A stretch of 64,000 bases of DNA from Fistulifera solaris (taxonomy: Eukaryota; Bacillariophyta; Bacillariophyceae; Naviculales; Stauroneidaceae): contig AP026145.1 of assembly GCA_030295235.1 (NCBI GenBank), forward strand, positions 746,501-810,500. The letters are read 5' to 3'. Below, one piece after another: positions 23,376 through 33,152 of this stretch. Positions within the stretch are counted from its first letter, which is position 1. Each line of letters starts with the position of its first letter. The notes below the pieces were generated by a model that saw only the letters and a program-made list of their open reading frames with translations, had not been told where the DNA came from and did not search any database. The position numbers were made by a program, and so were the translations under genes.

Positions 23376-25079
23376 TCATATCCCCGATTGCGCATTGACC
23401 GATTCCAAAAGAACCACAGCGGGTGCTACCTTGGTTTCGAGTGTCCTTCGATCATAGGACGTTCGTTGCATTTGAATGCTGTGACCCATGTACAATGCTA
23501 AAGCTTCGAGTTCCTTTTCAGAAGCATCGGTGGATTCCCGCACATGTGTGACCACCATGTCCCGCAACAAATGCGGATTGGTGCGCTTTCCGGTAAAACG
23601 ATAACAGGCGCGCGATACGATCTGGTACAGCGAATCTTGGGTCAATGGTTTGCCGGTCCGGGGCTGCGCAAAGAGGAATGGGGTGCTGGGCTGCAAGCAG
23701 GGACGCCAGTGTTCTAAAAAATCGTCAATCGAATCGGTCAATCGAGCCTGCAATCGGAGTGGAGCCCGCTGTCCGTACACTTTTCCGGTTTTGTAATCGT
23801 CCGCGCCGTGTCGGATCGTCCAGCACTCGTCGTCCTTCACAAACGTCCGTCCCAACTCCAGCTCTCGAATGGTACGTTGTCGATCCGGAACGCTGGCAAA
23901 AATTTGTAAAATGAGGTATTTTTGATATAGCACAGCAATTTTTCGTCGTTCCTTGGCATTGGACTCATCCAGTGATTTCATTTCGTTCCGCAATTCCTCG
24001 CCCGCGCGTTGGACGACATCTAAAAATTGCGGCCACGTCAACCACTTTTGGGCCTCATCGCTCGATCGACCGGCCACGGATTGTTTCCGGTTCGCATCGC
24101 GTTGCAACTTGCGCAATTCTCGTAGGGCGGGTATATCGTCGTAGGGTTGATTGGTGGCGGTGGCATCACTTTCGTGGGCGAAACGGTATTTGAAGAGCTT
24201 GATCAGACCCCGCACCAAATTGGCTTCGTACGACGCCGAAATGGAGCGTGTTTTCCGGAGCCAGAGTAAGAAAGCGACGACGTCGCTTGCGGACTCCTTT
24301 TCCTTATTGGGAATAATGTCAAACAGAGAACTATTTTTTCCGAATTGACCGCGCTGTTCCATATGCCATCCTAGAAAAAGGCGAGCGTGTCTCAGGTAAA
24401 CATCCGCTGTGGCTTTCCGTATCGGAGCTTCTTGTTGCAAAATACTTGGCTCAATCATGAACTTGAAAAATGCATCCAAGTCCTGCATCAATCGGGGGTA
24501 ATTCGGATCATTAGGAAGGAGGCCATAGTTGTCACTGGGACGTGCTTTGGCCGTTGGATTGACCACGGTCTTTTTCATATGAGGCCGACGTGTGGTGTTG
24601 GTCTTGATGTCAAGGGCAAAAACATCCGTCGCAGGTGACGAACTTGTCGACGTCTGCTGAGACGGGCCCTTGCTTTCATCACTTCGGACGGGTGTCGCAG
24701 CAGTCCTTTCTGCTAGGACCGGTACAATGGCAGCTCGGGTATGGTGCGCCATCCAGGGCGGAAAATTAAAATCTTGAATCAAAACTGATGATATCTGATC
24801 GTTGTCGATCGACCGAAAAATAGCCCGCAGCGACGAACTATCCCCATTCTCCGCCAATAAGCCTTCTTGAATGAGTTTATCGGTCAACTGCTTTTGTTGT
24901 TGCGCGTTTGGACAATTTTGTAGTAAATGTGTGATGAAGGGATCCGAACAGTCTTCATGGAAGAGTTTGTTATTGTATAAAGCAGATTTCAGACGGGCGA
25001 CGGAACTGAAATGCCAAAGAGTGTGCCGTCGCGCGTCGGACAAAAAACAAAAAGAGAGCAACGAGTAACCGATGAACAT
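23376..25079 (-). CDS. Tyrosine recombinase-like protein (Crypton/integrase type)
   Basis: 567 residues with an intact frame. The amino third is low-similarity. A core-binding SAM-like helical region follows (TADVYLRHARLFLGWHMEQR, about 225-250). The catalytic domain keeps all the expected residues: Arg in DRQRTIREL (400-405), Lys in DYKTGK (430/433), His503-x-x-Arg506 in NPHLLRD, His533 in MGHS and nucleophile Tyr542 in TSYDRR. This is the phage-integrase/tyrosine recombinase fold, which in eukaryotes is carried by Crypton transposons, DIRS elements and domesticated descendants. I see no terminal repeats, reverse transcriptase or second element gene around it. A single-gene Crypton or a domesticated copy fits best. 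The start is uncertain, since an in-frame Met further in could be used. Confidence 0.75.
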   Translation of the reverse strand: MFIGYSLLSFCFLSDARRHTLWHFSSVARLKSALYNNKLFHEDCSDPFITHLLQNCPNAQQQKQLTDKLIQEGLLAENGDSSSLRAIFRSIDNDQISSVLIQDFNFPPWMAHHTRAAIVPVLAERTAATPVRSDESKGPSQQTSTSSSPATDVFALDIKTNTTRRPHMKKTVVNPTAKARPSDNYGLLPNDPNYPRLMQDLDAFFKFMIEPSILQQEAPIRKATADVYLRHARLFLGWHMEQRGQFGKNSSLFDIIPNKEKESASDVVAFLLWLRKTRSISASYEANLVRGLIKLFKYRFAHESDATATNQPYDDIPALRELRKLQRDANRKQSVAGRSSDEAQKWLTWPQFLDVVQRAGEELRNEMKSLDESNAKERRKIAVLYQKYLILQIFASVPDRQRTIRELELGRTFVKDDECWTIRHGADDYKTGKVYGQRAPLRLQARLTDSIDDFLEHWRPCLQPSTPFLFAQPRTGKPLTQDSLYQIVSRACYRFTGKRTNPHLLRDMVVTHVRESTDASEKELEALALYMGHSIQMQRTSYDRRTLETKVAPAVVLLESVNAQSGI

Positions 25080-25740
25080 AGCAGGAACTTTGAACTCGTC
25101 TAGATGCCCTTTTCTGGATGAAAATAGGAACTTCTAGCGAACAATTTTGCGGTGAGGAGAGTGATGTAAAAATCAAAGCAAATGAAAATGAGATAAATGG
25201 CTTTATGAATGGATGTTATTGATGGGGCGAAAGTTCCAAAATGGGGGCAAAATTCATCGGCGTCGAAAAAATTGGAGGGAATTTTGAGTGAGTTTGTAGA
25301 GTTTTTTAAATAGGATCCGTGATCAGGACGGCTGTCTTGAGTGTCAAAGTGGACATGTCATCTCTCCGATATTCGTAAATTAAGAATATATTTATCATCC
25401 GCATTAAATGGAAAAGAAGAAATCAGTACAGTAATTCATTCTACTCCATTACACGGCACTCCAACGGAAAACGTTTACCGTTGTATTATACCATTGCATT
25501 TAGGAGCGACGCTGCCGGGCGGTTCCAACAGTGGCTAAATAATTTTTATAGAATATTCAGTATGTATATAACAACTGGCCGATCAATACCGGATTATCGA
25601 CCGAGGCGCGCTTTGAATAGAGGAACCCGTTATCTTTCGCATTTCCGTGGCTCACTTCTATTGACTTTGTTGTTTCAAGCAAATAAACACCAGTTGCTAT
25701 TTTGCTTCCCAGAGGTATTGTTTGATCGAAAGGATTGATT
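25080..25740. promoter_or_regulatory. Divergent promoter region of the recombinase-like gene and CDKA
   Basis: 661 bp between two divergently transcribed genes; no other gene is seen. It contains AT-rich stretches around 25140-25320. No specific element is recognised. Confidence 0.35.
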
Positions 25741-26882
25741 ATGGAGCGGTGAGTTTGTAAAGGAACGTGTCCGGCGGCGGCCTTGTTGCGGCCGAGGGCA
25801 AATGCCGAACAAATGTCAAAAAAGTCGGGAAGAATGGAGCTTACGATGCAATGCGCAATGTTTCGTTGCTACCTTTCAGTTGAATTATAATCGGTTCTCT
25901 TTTCTGTGTTGTGTAAATGATCACCGACCCATGGCTAACCTTTTTTCTTTATCATTTCGTCACCAATGACATTTCAAATCGACACACGCATAGCTACCAA
26001 AAAATTGAAAAGCCGGACGCGGCCTTGGGAGAAGGAACCTACGGAGTCGTTTACAAGGCGAAGGACCTTGTCAATAATGAAATTGTTGCGTTGAAACGTA
26101 TCCGCCTCGAAGTCGAAGATGAAGGAATTCCTTCCACCGCACTTCGAGAAATTAGCCTGCTACGAGAATTGAACCATCGCAACATTGTGGAATTAAAAGA
26201 TTGCGTGCAAGAAGATGGCCGCTTGTATCTTGTCTTTGAGTTTCTCGACAAGGACTTGAAGAAGTACATGGAATCTGTCAGTGGGCTTCTCTCTGCTGCT
26301 CAGGTGAAGTCCTATCTGTTCCAGCTTTGCCGTGGCTTGGCTTTCTGCCATGCGCGCGGTGTTATGCACCGTGACTTAAAGCCACAAAACCTCTTGGTCA
26401 CACGGGATGGGATTCTGAAAATCGCCGATTTTGGTCTAGCTCGAGCGTATTGTCCGCCCATTCGTCCTCTTACCCACGAAGTTGTCACTCTCTGGTATCG
26501 TCCCCCGGAAATCTTGCTCGGCTCGCAAGCTTACGCTCCCCCGGTGGATGTCTGGGCCGTCGGTACCATTTTTGTTGAAATGGTGACCAAGCGTCCGCTT
26601 TTCCCCGGCGACTCGGAAATCGATCAACTCTACAAGATATTCCGACAACTCGGAACGCCTACCGAGAATGTCTGGCGTGGCGTCCAAACGCTTCAGGACT
26701 GGAACACCGCCTTCCCCATCTGGTACAAGTCCGATTTCTCGCCCGTCGTTTTGCAGAATCTGGAACCCGCCGGGTTGGAATTGCTCGAAATGTTTTTGGC
26801 GTACGATCCCAAGGACCGCATCACGGTGAAGGAGTCCTTGCATCATCCTTACTTTGATGATTTGAATAAGGAGAACATTTAA
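25741..26882 (+). CDS. CDKA2-like: A-type cyclin-dependent kinase with PSTALRE helix
   Basis: Cell-cycle Ser/Thr kinase, 298 residues. The coding start is an 8-base exon, ATGGAGCG (25741-25748), spliced over a 245-bp intron (25749-25993, GTGAGT donor, CATAG acceptor) to 25994-26882. This gives [20 protein letters not shown], the classic CDK amino end. Visible features: glycine loop GEGTYG with inhibitory Thr18/Tyr19, Lys37, cyclin-binding PSTALRE (49-55), [15 protein letters not shown], and a T-loop ending [17 protein letters not shown] four-residue insertion, PDAA, precedes the glycine loop. P. tricornutum is reported to have one PSTAIRE and one PSTALRE CDKA; this fits the latter (established knowledge, not checked). 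Starting at the ATG at 25917 would translate the intron. Confidence 0.93.
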
Positions 26883-27242
26883 TGAAATAAGGCAGCGTGA
26901 CGCGCCAAGCACAGAGCCATAAGCTCTTAATCGATTGTAGTAATCTACTGTTTATGAATTGCGTACGGCTAGCTAGTGAAAATCGTTTCTATTACCTGAC
27001 ATTTATTCGGAAAAGAGTGCGTTACACTGGTAGCCAACGAGAAAAAGCCAGGCTCTACACAAGCTTCCCCGTGTGCCCACGTAGATTATGGTCTTCCGGT
27101 GGCTGCACGCGATCAAAGTGAGTCCGGCGTGTTATGCGGGTAAACGGATTACCACCCGTTGTTTCAACCTTCTTTCCGCAAGCATTATTGCTGCTCTCTA
27201 GATAATAGTTCAATAACCTGGTGGTCGCGTGATCACCGGTGT
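26883..27242. other. Convergent 3' region
   Basis: Lies between the CDKA stop and the corrected stop of the phosphoglucose isomerase gene. No gene or stable hairpin was recognised. Confidence 0.4.
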
Positions 27243-29368
27243 CTACCCTCTTCCTGTGCTGCGTCCTTCTAGCATTTGCTCCTTGACATTCAAAGCCAAC
27301 TTTTGCCTAGCTCGACACCGAACTGATCGAAGGAGTTTATATCCCAAAGAAAGCCTTGAACAGTTGTGCGATGTTCATAAAGTGCGAGAATCTGACCACA
27401 AGCGTATGCGGTCAGTTTTGGAAACAGCAGAGAAAGACTCGGTCTATTTCCCTCAAAGACACGATGAGCCACCACATCTTCATTGAGCTCCCCGTCTTCA
27501 CGCACTTCATCGGCCGTTTTACCAGTAGCAAGAGCATCCGGTTGAGCAAAGAAGTTTGCCATTAACTCATCGTGCGATGACAGTGATTCCCCATCGACAC
27601 AATAATCGTGCTGGCTCTCACAAAACCCAATGAAATCACAGGGAACTGTCTGTCCCATGTGTAGCAATTGATAGAATGAGTGCTGTCCATTCGTTCCGGC
27701 CTCACCAAAATCAATTTCTCCAACGGCATAATCGACCGGTGTCCCATTCTTGGTCACAGTCTTGCCATTGGATTCCATGTCGAGTTGTTGGATGTGAGCG
27801 GGTAATTTGAGCAACGCTTCGGCATACGGTAACGTGGTTCTGGACTTGTAGTTGAGAAAACTCATGTTCCAGACTCCCAACAAACCCATGATGATGGGAA
27901 TGTTCTTCTCGATCGGGTCGTTTCGAAAATGATCATCCATTGATTCGGCACCACGAAGGAATTTCTCAAACAATTCAAAGCCATACAAAAGACTGATCGG
28001 CACAGCTCCCGCCGCACTACAAACCGAGTAGCGACCGCCGACCCAATCCCAAAACCGGAAAAAATAATTCTCGGTATCAATACCAAAGTCCTTGACCTTC
28101 TCCATGGCCGAAATAGAAGCACACGCCACCATGTGTTTCTCCACAACTTCCGGATCATTTCCCATGAAATCCCACAGCCACTGCCGCATCGTTTTCGCGT
28201 TCAACATGGTTTCGGCCGTGGTAAAGGTTTTCGAAACAATGACAATGAGTGTTTCTTCGGGATCCAAATCCGCACACGTCCGTTCCACATCCACCGGATC
28301 CACATTACTCAAGAACCGTAAATTGTATCCCAATGCCGCGGTGATCCCTTCCGGTTCCGTCTTTAAGCACTCGTGCACAAACTCGGGTCCGAGGTACGAT
28401 CCACCAATGCCCACGGAAACAATATTCCGGAGTCGTTTTCCCGTATAACCGCGAAGCTGTCCCGATCGTACACCATTCGTAAAGACTTTGATTTGATCCA
28501 ACACATCGTGCACTTCTTGAATGGCGTCGACATCGTCATCCACAAGCACCGTCCCGATTTTCGATCGACTCGCCCGCAATGCCGTATGCAAGACGGCACG
28601 ATCTTCCGTGAAATTGATTTTGTCACCCCGGAACATGGCTTCAATCTTGCCCCGCAAATCTTGTCGTTTCGCCAAATCTCCCAACAATTTCATCGTCTCT
28701 GTTGTCACACGTTGTCGGGAATAATCCAAATACACTCCATCGTGCGTGGCATACAAGGCCTCGGACCGGACCGCATCTTGCATCAATTGTCGCAGGTGCG
28801 TCGTTTGAATGTATTCGGCATGTTTTTGCAGTCGTTTCCATTCGGCGGTCCGACTGACCAATGTGGCCTTGCGTTGTATAATGTTGGCAAAGAAATTCAA
28901 GACGGGGTTGGTGGTGGTGCGGGGGGATGATGATTCGGGTGGCGGTGGTTGTTGTTGTGTTACGGGCGGTGATTCTTCTGTCTCTTCGACGACTGCTTCG
29001 TCATCGTCTTCGGTCGCCGCATGTTGCAAAGCTGGCCGAACGAGTCGTACCGTGGCTTGATGATGTTGATCCCAGGCCACACGGAAATTGGGTTTTAGTA
29101 CATTCCAATTATTGTCTTGCTGCTGATGATGATGCTTTTGTAATACAGAATAATCGCCCGTTTGTAAGGCATAATCGGCCTCTTCGGCCGACGGTGATGA
29201 CGAAACTCGTTCAAGATCTAGTTCCGATTGTGATGACTCGGAGGGTGATTGTGGTTGCGATGATTTGGCATTCAAAAGTGCCGCCGGTCGGAGCACCGTT
29301 GTATAGAGTGGTGAAAAGCTAGAAACGAATGTGAGAAGGCCATAGGTGAAAACGAAACGACGCCTCAT
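27243..29368 (-). CDS. GPI: Glucose-6-phosphate isomerase, probably plastid-targeted
   Basis: Interconverts glucose 6-phosphate and fructose 6-phosphate. The GPI core is clear: SVGIGGSYLGPEFV, VIVSKTFTTAETMLNA, GGRYSVCSAAGAVPISLLYG, the signature segment with LLHMGQTVPCDFIGF, and GFLWDINSFDQFGVELGK near the carboxyl end. The Met at 29368 begins a hydrophobic leader with an SSF motif, MRRRFVFTYGLLTFVSSFSP, resembling the diatom bipartite plastid presequence. A Gln/Ser/Pro-rich linker of about 130 residues follows. One T is missing from the T run at 27301-27304 (an A on the coding strand), giving an early stop at 27290. One frame over, the protein continues KLALNVKEQMLEGRSTGRG to 27243, which suits the family ending. 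Confidence 0.93.
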
Positions 29369-30212
29369 CGTGTTCAAGCATCTTCTCGCGATCATGATTT
29401 GAAAAATGAACGACTCAAACAGAATCGCACATAAAAATTGTTTTTTAATTTTGTGACACCAATCGCTGTCACGAGAATTCTCTTCGCGCATAGCAGTTTT
29501 TTCCTCCTGTCACGTCACGATTGATTCTCCAAATGGCCACCGGCGAGACCAAAGCTCGCATGAATCAATCAAATACATTTATCAACAAACACAAAACAAC
29601 AATCCCCAGCAAAAAATAAAAGAGATAAACATTACGACAATAACCGCTCTCTTTCGAACGGCATCCAACTCGAGCCGACATGGGCTGTAAGGTTTTGCAC
29701 TCGCAGCACTCACCTTTGCACTTCTATTCTCCACAGCAGATATAATAGGATGGTTATTCGAAACATTCTTTTATAAAGCTATATCAGATGGGGTTGACTG
29801 TGAATGTATGTATTGCAATACAACGACAATGCCGAGACGGCTTGAAGTTGGCGGCTTTTTTCAAAACAAAACGTCCCGGTCGGGGACAAAAGGGCGCTCT
29901 CAACGTCAACTTCCGCGGCACGAACGCCAGCTGGCTTTTGTATGGACTCGAGTGTACCAGGAACGCCTGCTGGCTTTCTGTCGCAGCGTAACCGAAAGCT
30001 ACGGTGCGTTCGTTCCACTTCAAACACGAATGAATAGTCAAGAAGGAGTCACGGAAGTCTGTACTTCATTCCGACAAAGAAGCTCTTCGTCCGTGTCTCG
30101 TTTTCGGATCGATCTCGCATTCGCTCATTATTATTGTTTCCAAAATCGATCCAGCATCCAGCGTCGAAACAACCATCCAAAGGTCTTTTTCTTGTCATCC
30201 CATCCCTCTGCG
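29369..30212. promoter_or_regulatory. Divergent promoter region of GPI and the intermediate peptidase
   Basis: 844 bp. An open frame runs through it toward the peptidase (29808-30212), but its translation is Arg/Ser/Gln-rich without domain character, so I treat it as 5' leader. No specific element is recognised. Confidence 0.35.
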
Positions 30213-32225
30213 ATGCAGTCTTCCACACGCTGGGTCCGCGCACTCTGGACCCAAGTTCGATCTTACTCGACAACGCAGAGAGGCTTGTATTCGATTCCGG
30301 AATTGTTACAACCCGGAGATTTCATGATCTTGACGAAACGCGCCATTCAAAAATGCGATCAGCTACGGTCGGAAGTTGCTGCCTTTTCGGAACATCCACG
30401 TTACACCTTGTTCCAATTGGACGCCATCAGTCGGACCGTTTGCAATGTCATTGATGCGGCCGAATTGGCCCGCAGTACACATGCTTGTGCGAAATGGCGG
30501 GAAGCCGCCCAACGCGCCTTCACGGTCTTACAAGATTACATTGCGCAACTCAATGGCGACACAACATTGTATCAAGCGTTACGGAAAGCCAAGCCGGCCA
30601 TGAATACTTTTACCGAAGAAGAACAACGATTTGTATTGTTGTTGCAAGCGGAATTTGAACGGGATGGCATTCATTTACCCGATGGTCAAAGAGAACAAGT
30701 TCGACAAATTCAAAATCAATTGACGGAATTGGAAACCTTGTTTAGTCGCAATTTGGTGACATCGAAACAAGATATTTGGGCCGATGCTGCCCGCGTGCAA
30801 GAAATTATTCCTCGACAGGTACTGCAATCGCAATTCGGTTTGGGACAATTGGATGGTTCGAACCTGCGTTTGTGTCAATCGTCCACACCCGTCTTGCAGA
30901 CTTTGTTGAAATATTCATCGTCACCCTCGTTGCGGAAACAAGTATATTGGGAGAGTACCACGGCAGTCCCCGAGAATGTACCCGTGCTCGAGGCCTTGAG
31001 GGAGACGCGACACGCGTTGGCGCAATTGTTGGGGTTTGCGTCGTACGCCCATCGTTTTTTGCAGCATCAAATGGCGGGGAGTCCCGCTACAGTTCAAACG
31101 TTCTTATCGCAATTGCAACAAAAACTGTATCCGGCCTACCAAAAGGATATGCAATTCTTGTCCAAACTCAAATCGCAACTCGAAGGCCATGCGAAAATCG
31201 AACCATGGGATGTTTCCTTTTACACGGCATTGATTCAAGCCCAACAAGGATTCGATGTCTCGTCGGAAGTGTCGCAGTATCTTTCGCTGGAACAGTGTAT
31301 TCGGAGTTTGCAATCGTTGGTGCAAACCTTGTTTGGCATCCAAATGAAAGAAGAAGAATTGACGGAATCCGAACAGTGGGATGTTGTTGCTGGCAATCAA
31401 AGTCACATTCGTCGATTCGCCTTTACGGCGGAAGATGGTCGTCCACTGGGAATTCTGTATATGGATTTGCATCCGCGGGAAGGCAAATATACGCATGCGG
31501 CTCATTTCACGGTGCGGTGTGGCTGTCAAACTGAGTTCGACACGGAGGAGTATCAATTTCCGATCATTGCCCTCGTCTGCAATTTATCGTCGGGCGGCGA
31601 CGAGCTGTTGTTGTTGTCACACGGTGAAGTCGAAACCTTGTTTCACGAATTTGGTCACGGCTTGCATTCCTTATTGAGTCGAACGCGATTTCAGCACATG
31701 TCCGGGACGCGCGGTGCCATGGATTTTGTCGAAACACCGTCACATTTGTTCGAACATGTTGCGTGGCATGCCGATTTGTTTTTACGGCCCTTCACGGCGC
31801 ACCATTTGACCGGTCAGAGTCTGCCGGACAATTTAATTACAAAGTTGCAGCAATCGCGGTACGCTTTTTCGACCATCGAACGGTACCAACAAGTCTTGTA
31901 TGCCAAGTTGGATCAACAATTGTTTGGTCCCCACTCAAAGCAAAGCAGCACCCGCATCTTTGCCTATTTGCATCACCAAATGGGAATTCCGTACACGCCC
32001 GGAACGCATTGGCACAGTCGGTTTGGACATTTGGTCACGTACGGGGCCGGGTATTACGGCTATTTGTACGCCCACGTGTTTGCGAGTGATCTGTGGCACC
32101 ATTTGTTTGCCTCTACTTCAGATTGGCGACGATCCGGGGACGTCTTGTGGCACGGTTTGTTGCAACACGGCGGAGCCAAAGATCCGGCCGTCTTGTTGAA
32201 TGAAATACTCTCTTATAAATTATAG
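30213..32225 (+). CDS. MIPEP: Mitochondrial intermediate peptidase (M3 metallopeptidase)
   Basis: Removes an octapeptide from some imported mitochondrial precursors. 670 residues from the ATG at 30213. That start gives a basic amphipathic presequence, MQSSTRWVRALWTQVRSYST, as expected for mitochondria; the longer open frame upstream looks non-coding. The zinc site is HEFGH (residues 478-482), with the third ligand Glu507 in DFVETPS. The family segment RTRFQHMSGTRGAMDFVETP and the C-terminal YGAGYYGYLYAHVFASDLW match MIPEP rather than cytosolic thimet oligopeptidase. The frame is intact. It converges on a small gene at 32362-32703. Confidence 0.92.
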   Translation: MQSSTRWVRALWTQVRSYSTTQRGLYSIPELLQPGDFMILTKRAIQKCDQLRSEVAAFSEHPRYTLFQLDAISRTVCNVIDAAELARSTHACAKWREAAQRAFTVLQDYIAQLNGDTTLYQALRKAKPAMNTFTEEEQRFVLLLQAEFERDGIHLPDGQREQVRQIQNQLTELETLFSRNLVTSKQDIWADAARVQEIIPRQVLQSQFGLGQLDGSNLRLCQSSTPVLQTLLKYSSSPSLRKQVYWESTTAVPENVPVLEALRETRHALAQLLGFASYAHRFLQHQMAGSPATVQTFLSQLQQKLYPAYQKDMQFLSKLKSQLEGHAKIEPWDVSFYTALIQAQQGFDVSSEVSQYLSLEQCIRSLQSLVQTLFGIQMKEEELTESEQWDVVAGNQSHIRRFAFTAEDGRPLGILYMDLHPREGKYTHAAHFTVRCGCQTEFDTEEYQFPIIALVCNLSSGGDELLLLSHGEVETLFHEFGHGLHSLLSRTRFQHMSGTRGAMDFVETPSHLFEHVAWHADLFLRPFTAHHLTGQSLPDNLITKLQQSRYAFSTIERYQQVLYAKLDQQLFGPHSKQSSTRIFAYLHHQMGIPYTPGTHWHSRFGHLVTYGAGYYGYLYAHVFASDLWHHLFASTSDWRRSGDVLWHGLLQHGGAKDPAVLLNEILSYKL

Positions 32226-32361
32226 AAGAACAATTAATAAATAGAGTTATTGTGAATGTGTCTCTAGTGTACGATGGCTTCAAAAAATAATAGCTTTTTT
32301 TTAATTTGAACTTGGTGAGGCGACTATTCATTCTTTCGCTTTTGTTATCGATTCCCACTCC

Positions 32362-32703
32362 CTACAATTCTGGCTCATCAAAGACGACTCCTGGGCGATA
32401 CTCGAAACCGTTTCGGGGGGGTACGACAGGACTCCTGGTGATTTCCTTTCTACGGGGAGACAAAGTCGTATCATCATCCTCTTGACGCTGGCGTTTTCGC
32501 GACGGCTCCTCGACTTGATCCGACGGAAGCATATTCCAGGACCGCACGTTCCGGGGAAGGATTGTCACTGGTTCTTTGCGGGGAATCAATAACACGGGTC
32601 TGGGTTGGGACGTCTTGACGGCTGTAGGTTTCGGAACGACAATGAACGGTGAATAATAGGCCCTGGGTGGATCTTCGGGAAGGGTTGATGAAGGAGGAGT
32701 CAT
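32362..32703 (-). CDS. Small basic Pro-rich hypothetical protein
   Basis: 113 residues, MTPPSSTLPEDPPRAYYSPF onward. It is rich in Pro, Arg and Ser and carries a nuclear-localisation-like cluster (RKRQRQEDDD). No domain is recognised. The composition is protein-like and the ATG is well placed in a 1-kb gap between two recognised genes, but no family supports it. A short non-coding ORF cannot be excluded. Confidence 0.45.
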   Translation of the reverse strand: MTPPSSTLPEDPPRAYYSPFIVVPKPTAVKTSQPRPVLLIPRKEPVTILPRNVRSWNMLPSDQVEEPSRKRQRQEDDDTTLSPRRKEITRSPVVPPRNGFEYRPGVVFDEPEL

Positions 32704-33152
32704 GATCGATAATTTTTACCAGGTATTATTTGTTCTTATGCAGCTCGCTGTCCTCCCGAACGCGAAGAATAATGAAGCCATTGTGCCTTTTGGTTGCTTC
32801 ATGATGTTGTTTATTACCGTATTGTTTCATTATTCTTTCGGAAAGGACTCCCACGCCTTTTTCATCATGGTGCAAGGAAAACGCGAGAAAAAAAATACGG
32901 AGTAATGAGAAAAAAGGAAAAAAAGGACTCCCACCTTGTCTGTGACGCACCAGTTTTGTCTGAATATATAAAAAACGTAAAAATATTTCGTACGTTTGTC
33001 CGATGGGTGACAGTTGAAGCACGGTCTCCTCTGTCCGTTCGGATCCTCCTCCCTCGCAATCGTATAGGTTTGTGTGTGTGCCGATGAACGAATAAAGCTC
33101 TCATTGTGTAATGAACTTTCGGTGGGAAAGGTTTCGGATCACAACCCTTTTG
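32704..33152. other. Intergenic, purine-rich
   Basis: Upstream of protoporphyrinogen oxidase. Contains a long A/G-rich tract at about 32880-32935. No gene is recognised. Confidence 0.45.

Noticed and set aside
25917-25993. Amino extension [14 protein letters not shown] on CDKA
   Set aside because: Lies inside the intron 25749-25993. Splicing from 25741-25748 gives the standard MERYQKIEK start.
28373-28930. 185-residue forward frame within GPI
   Set aside because: Antisense to the conserved GPI core.
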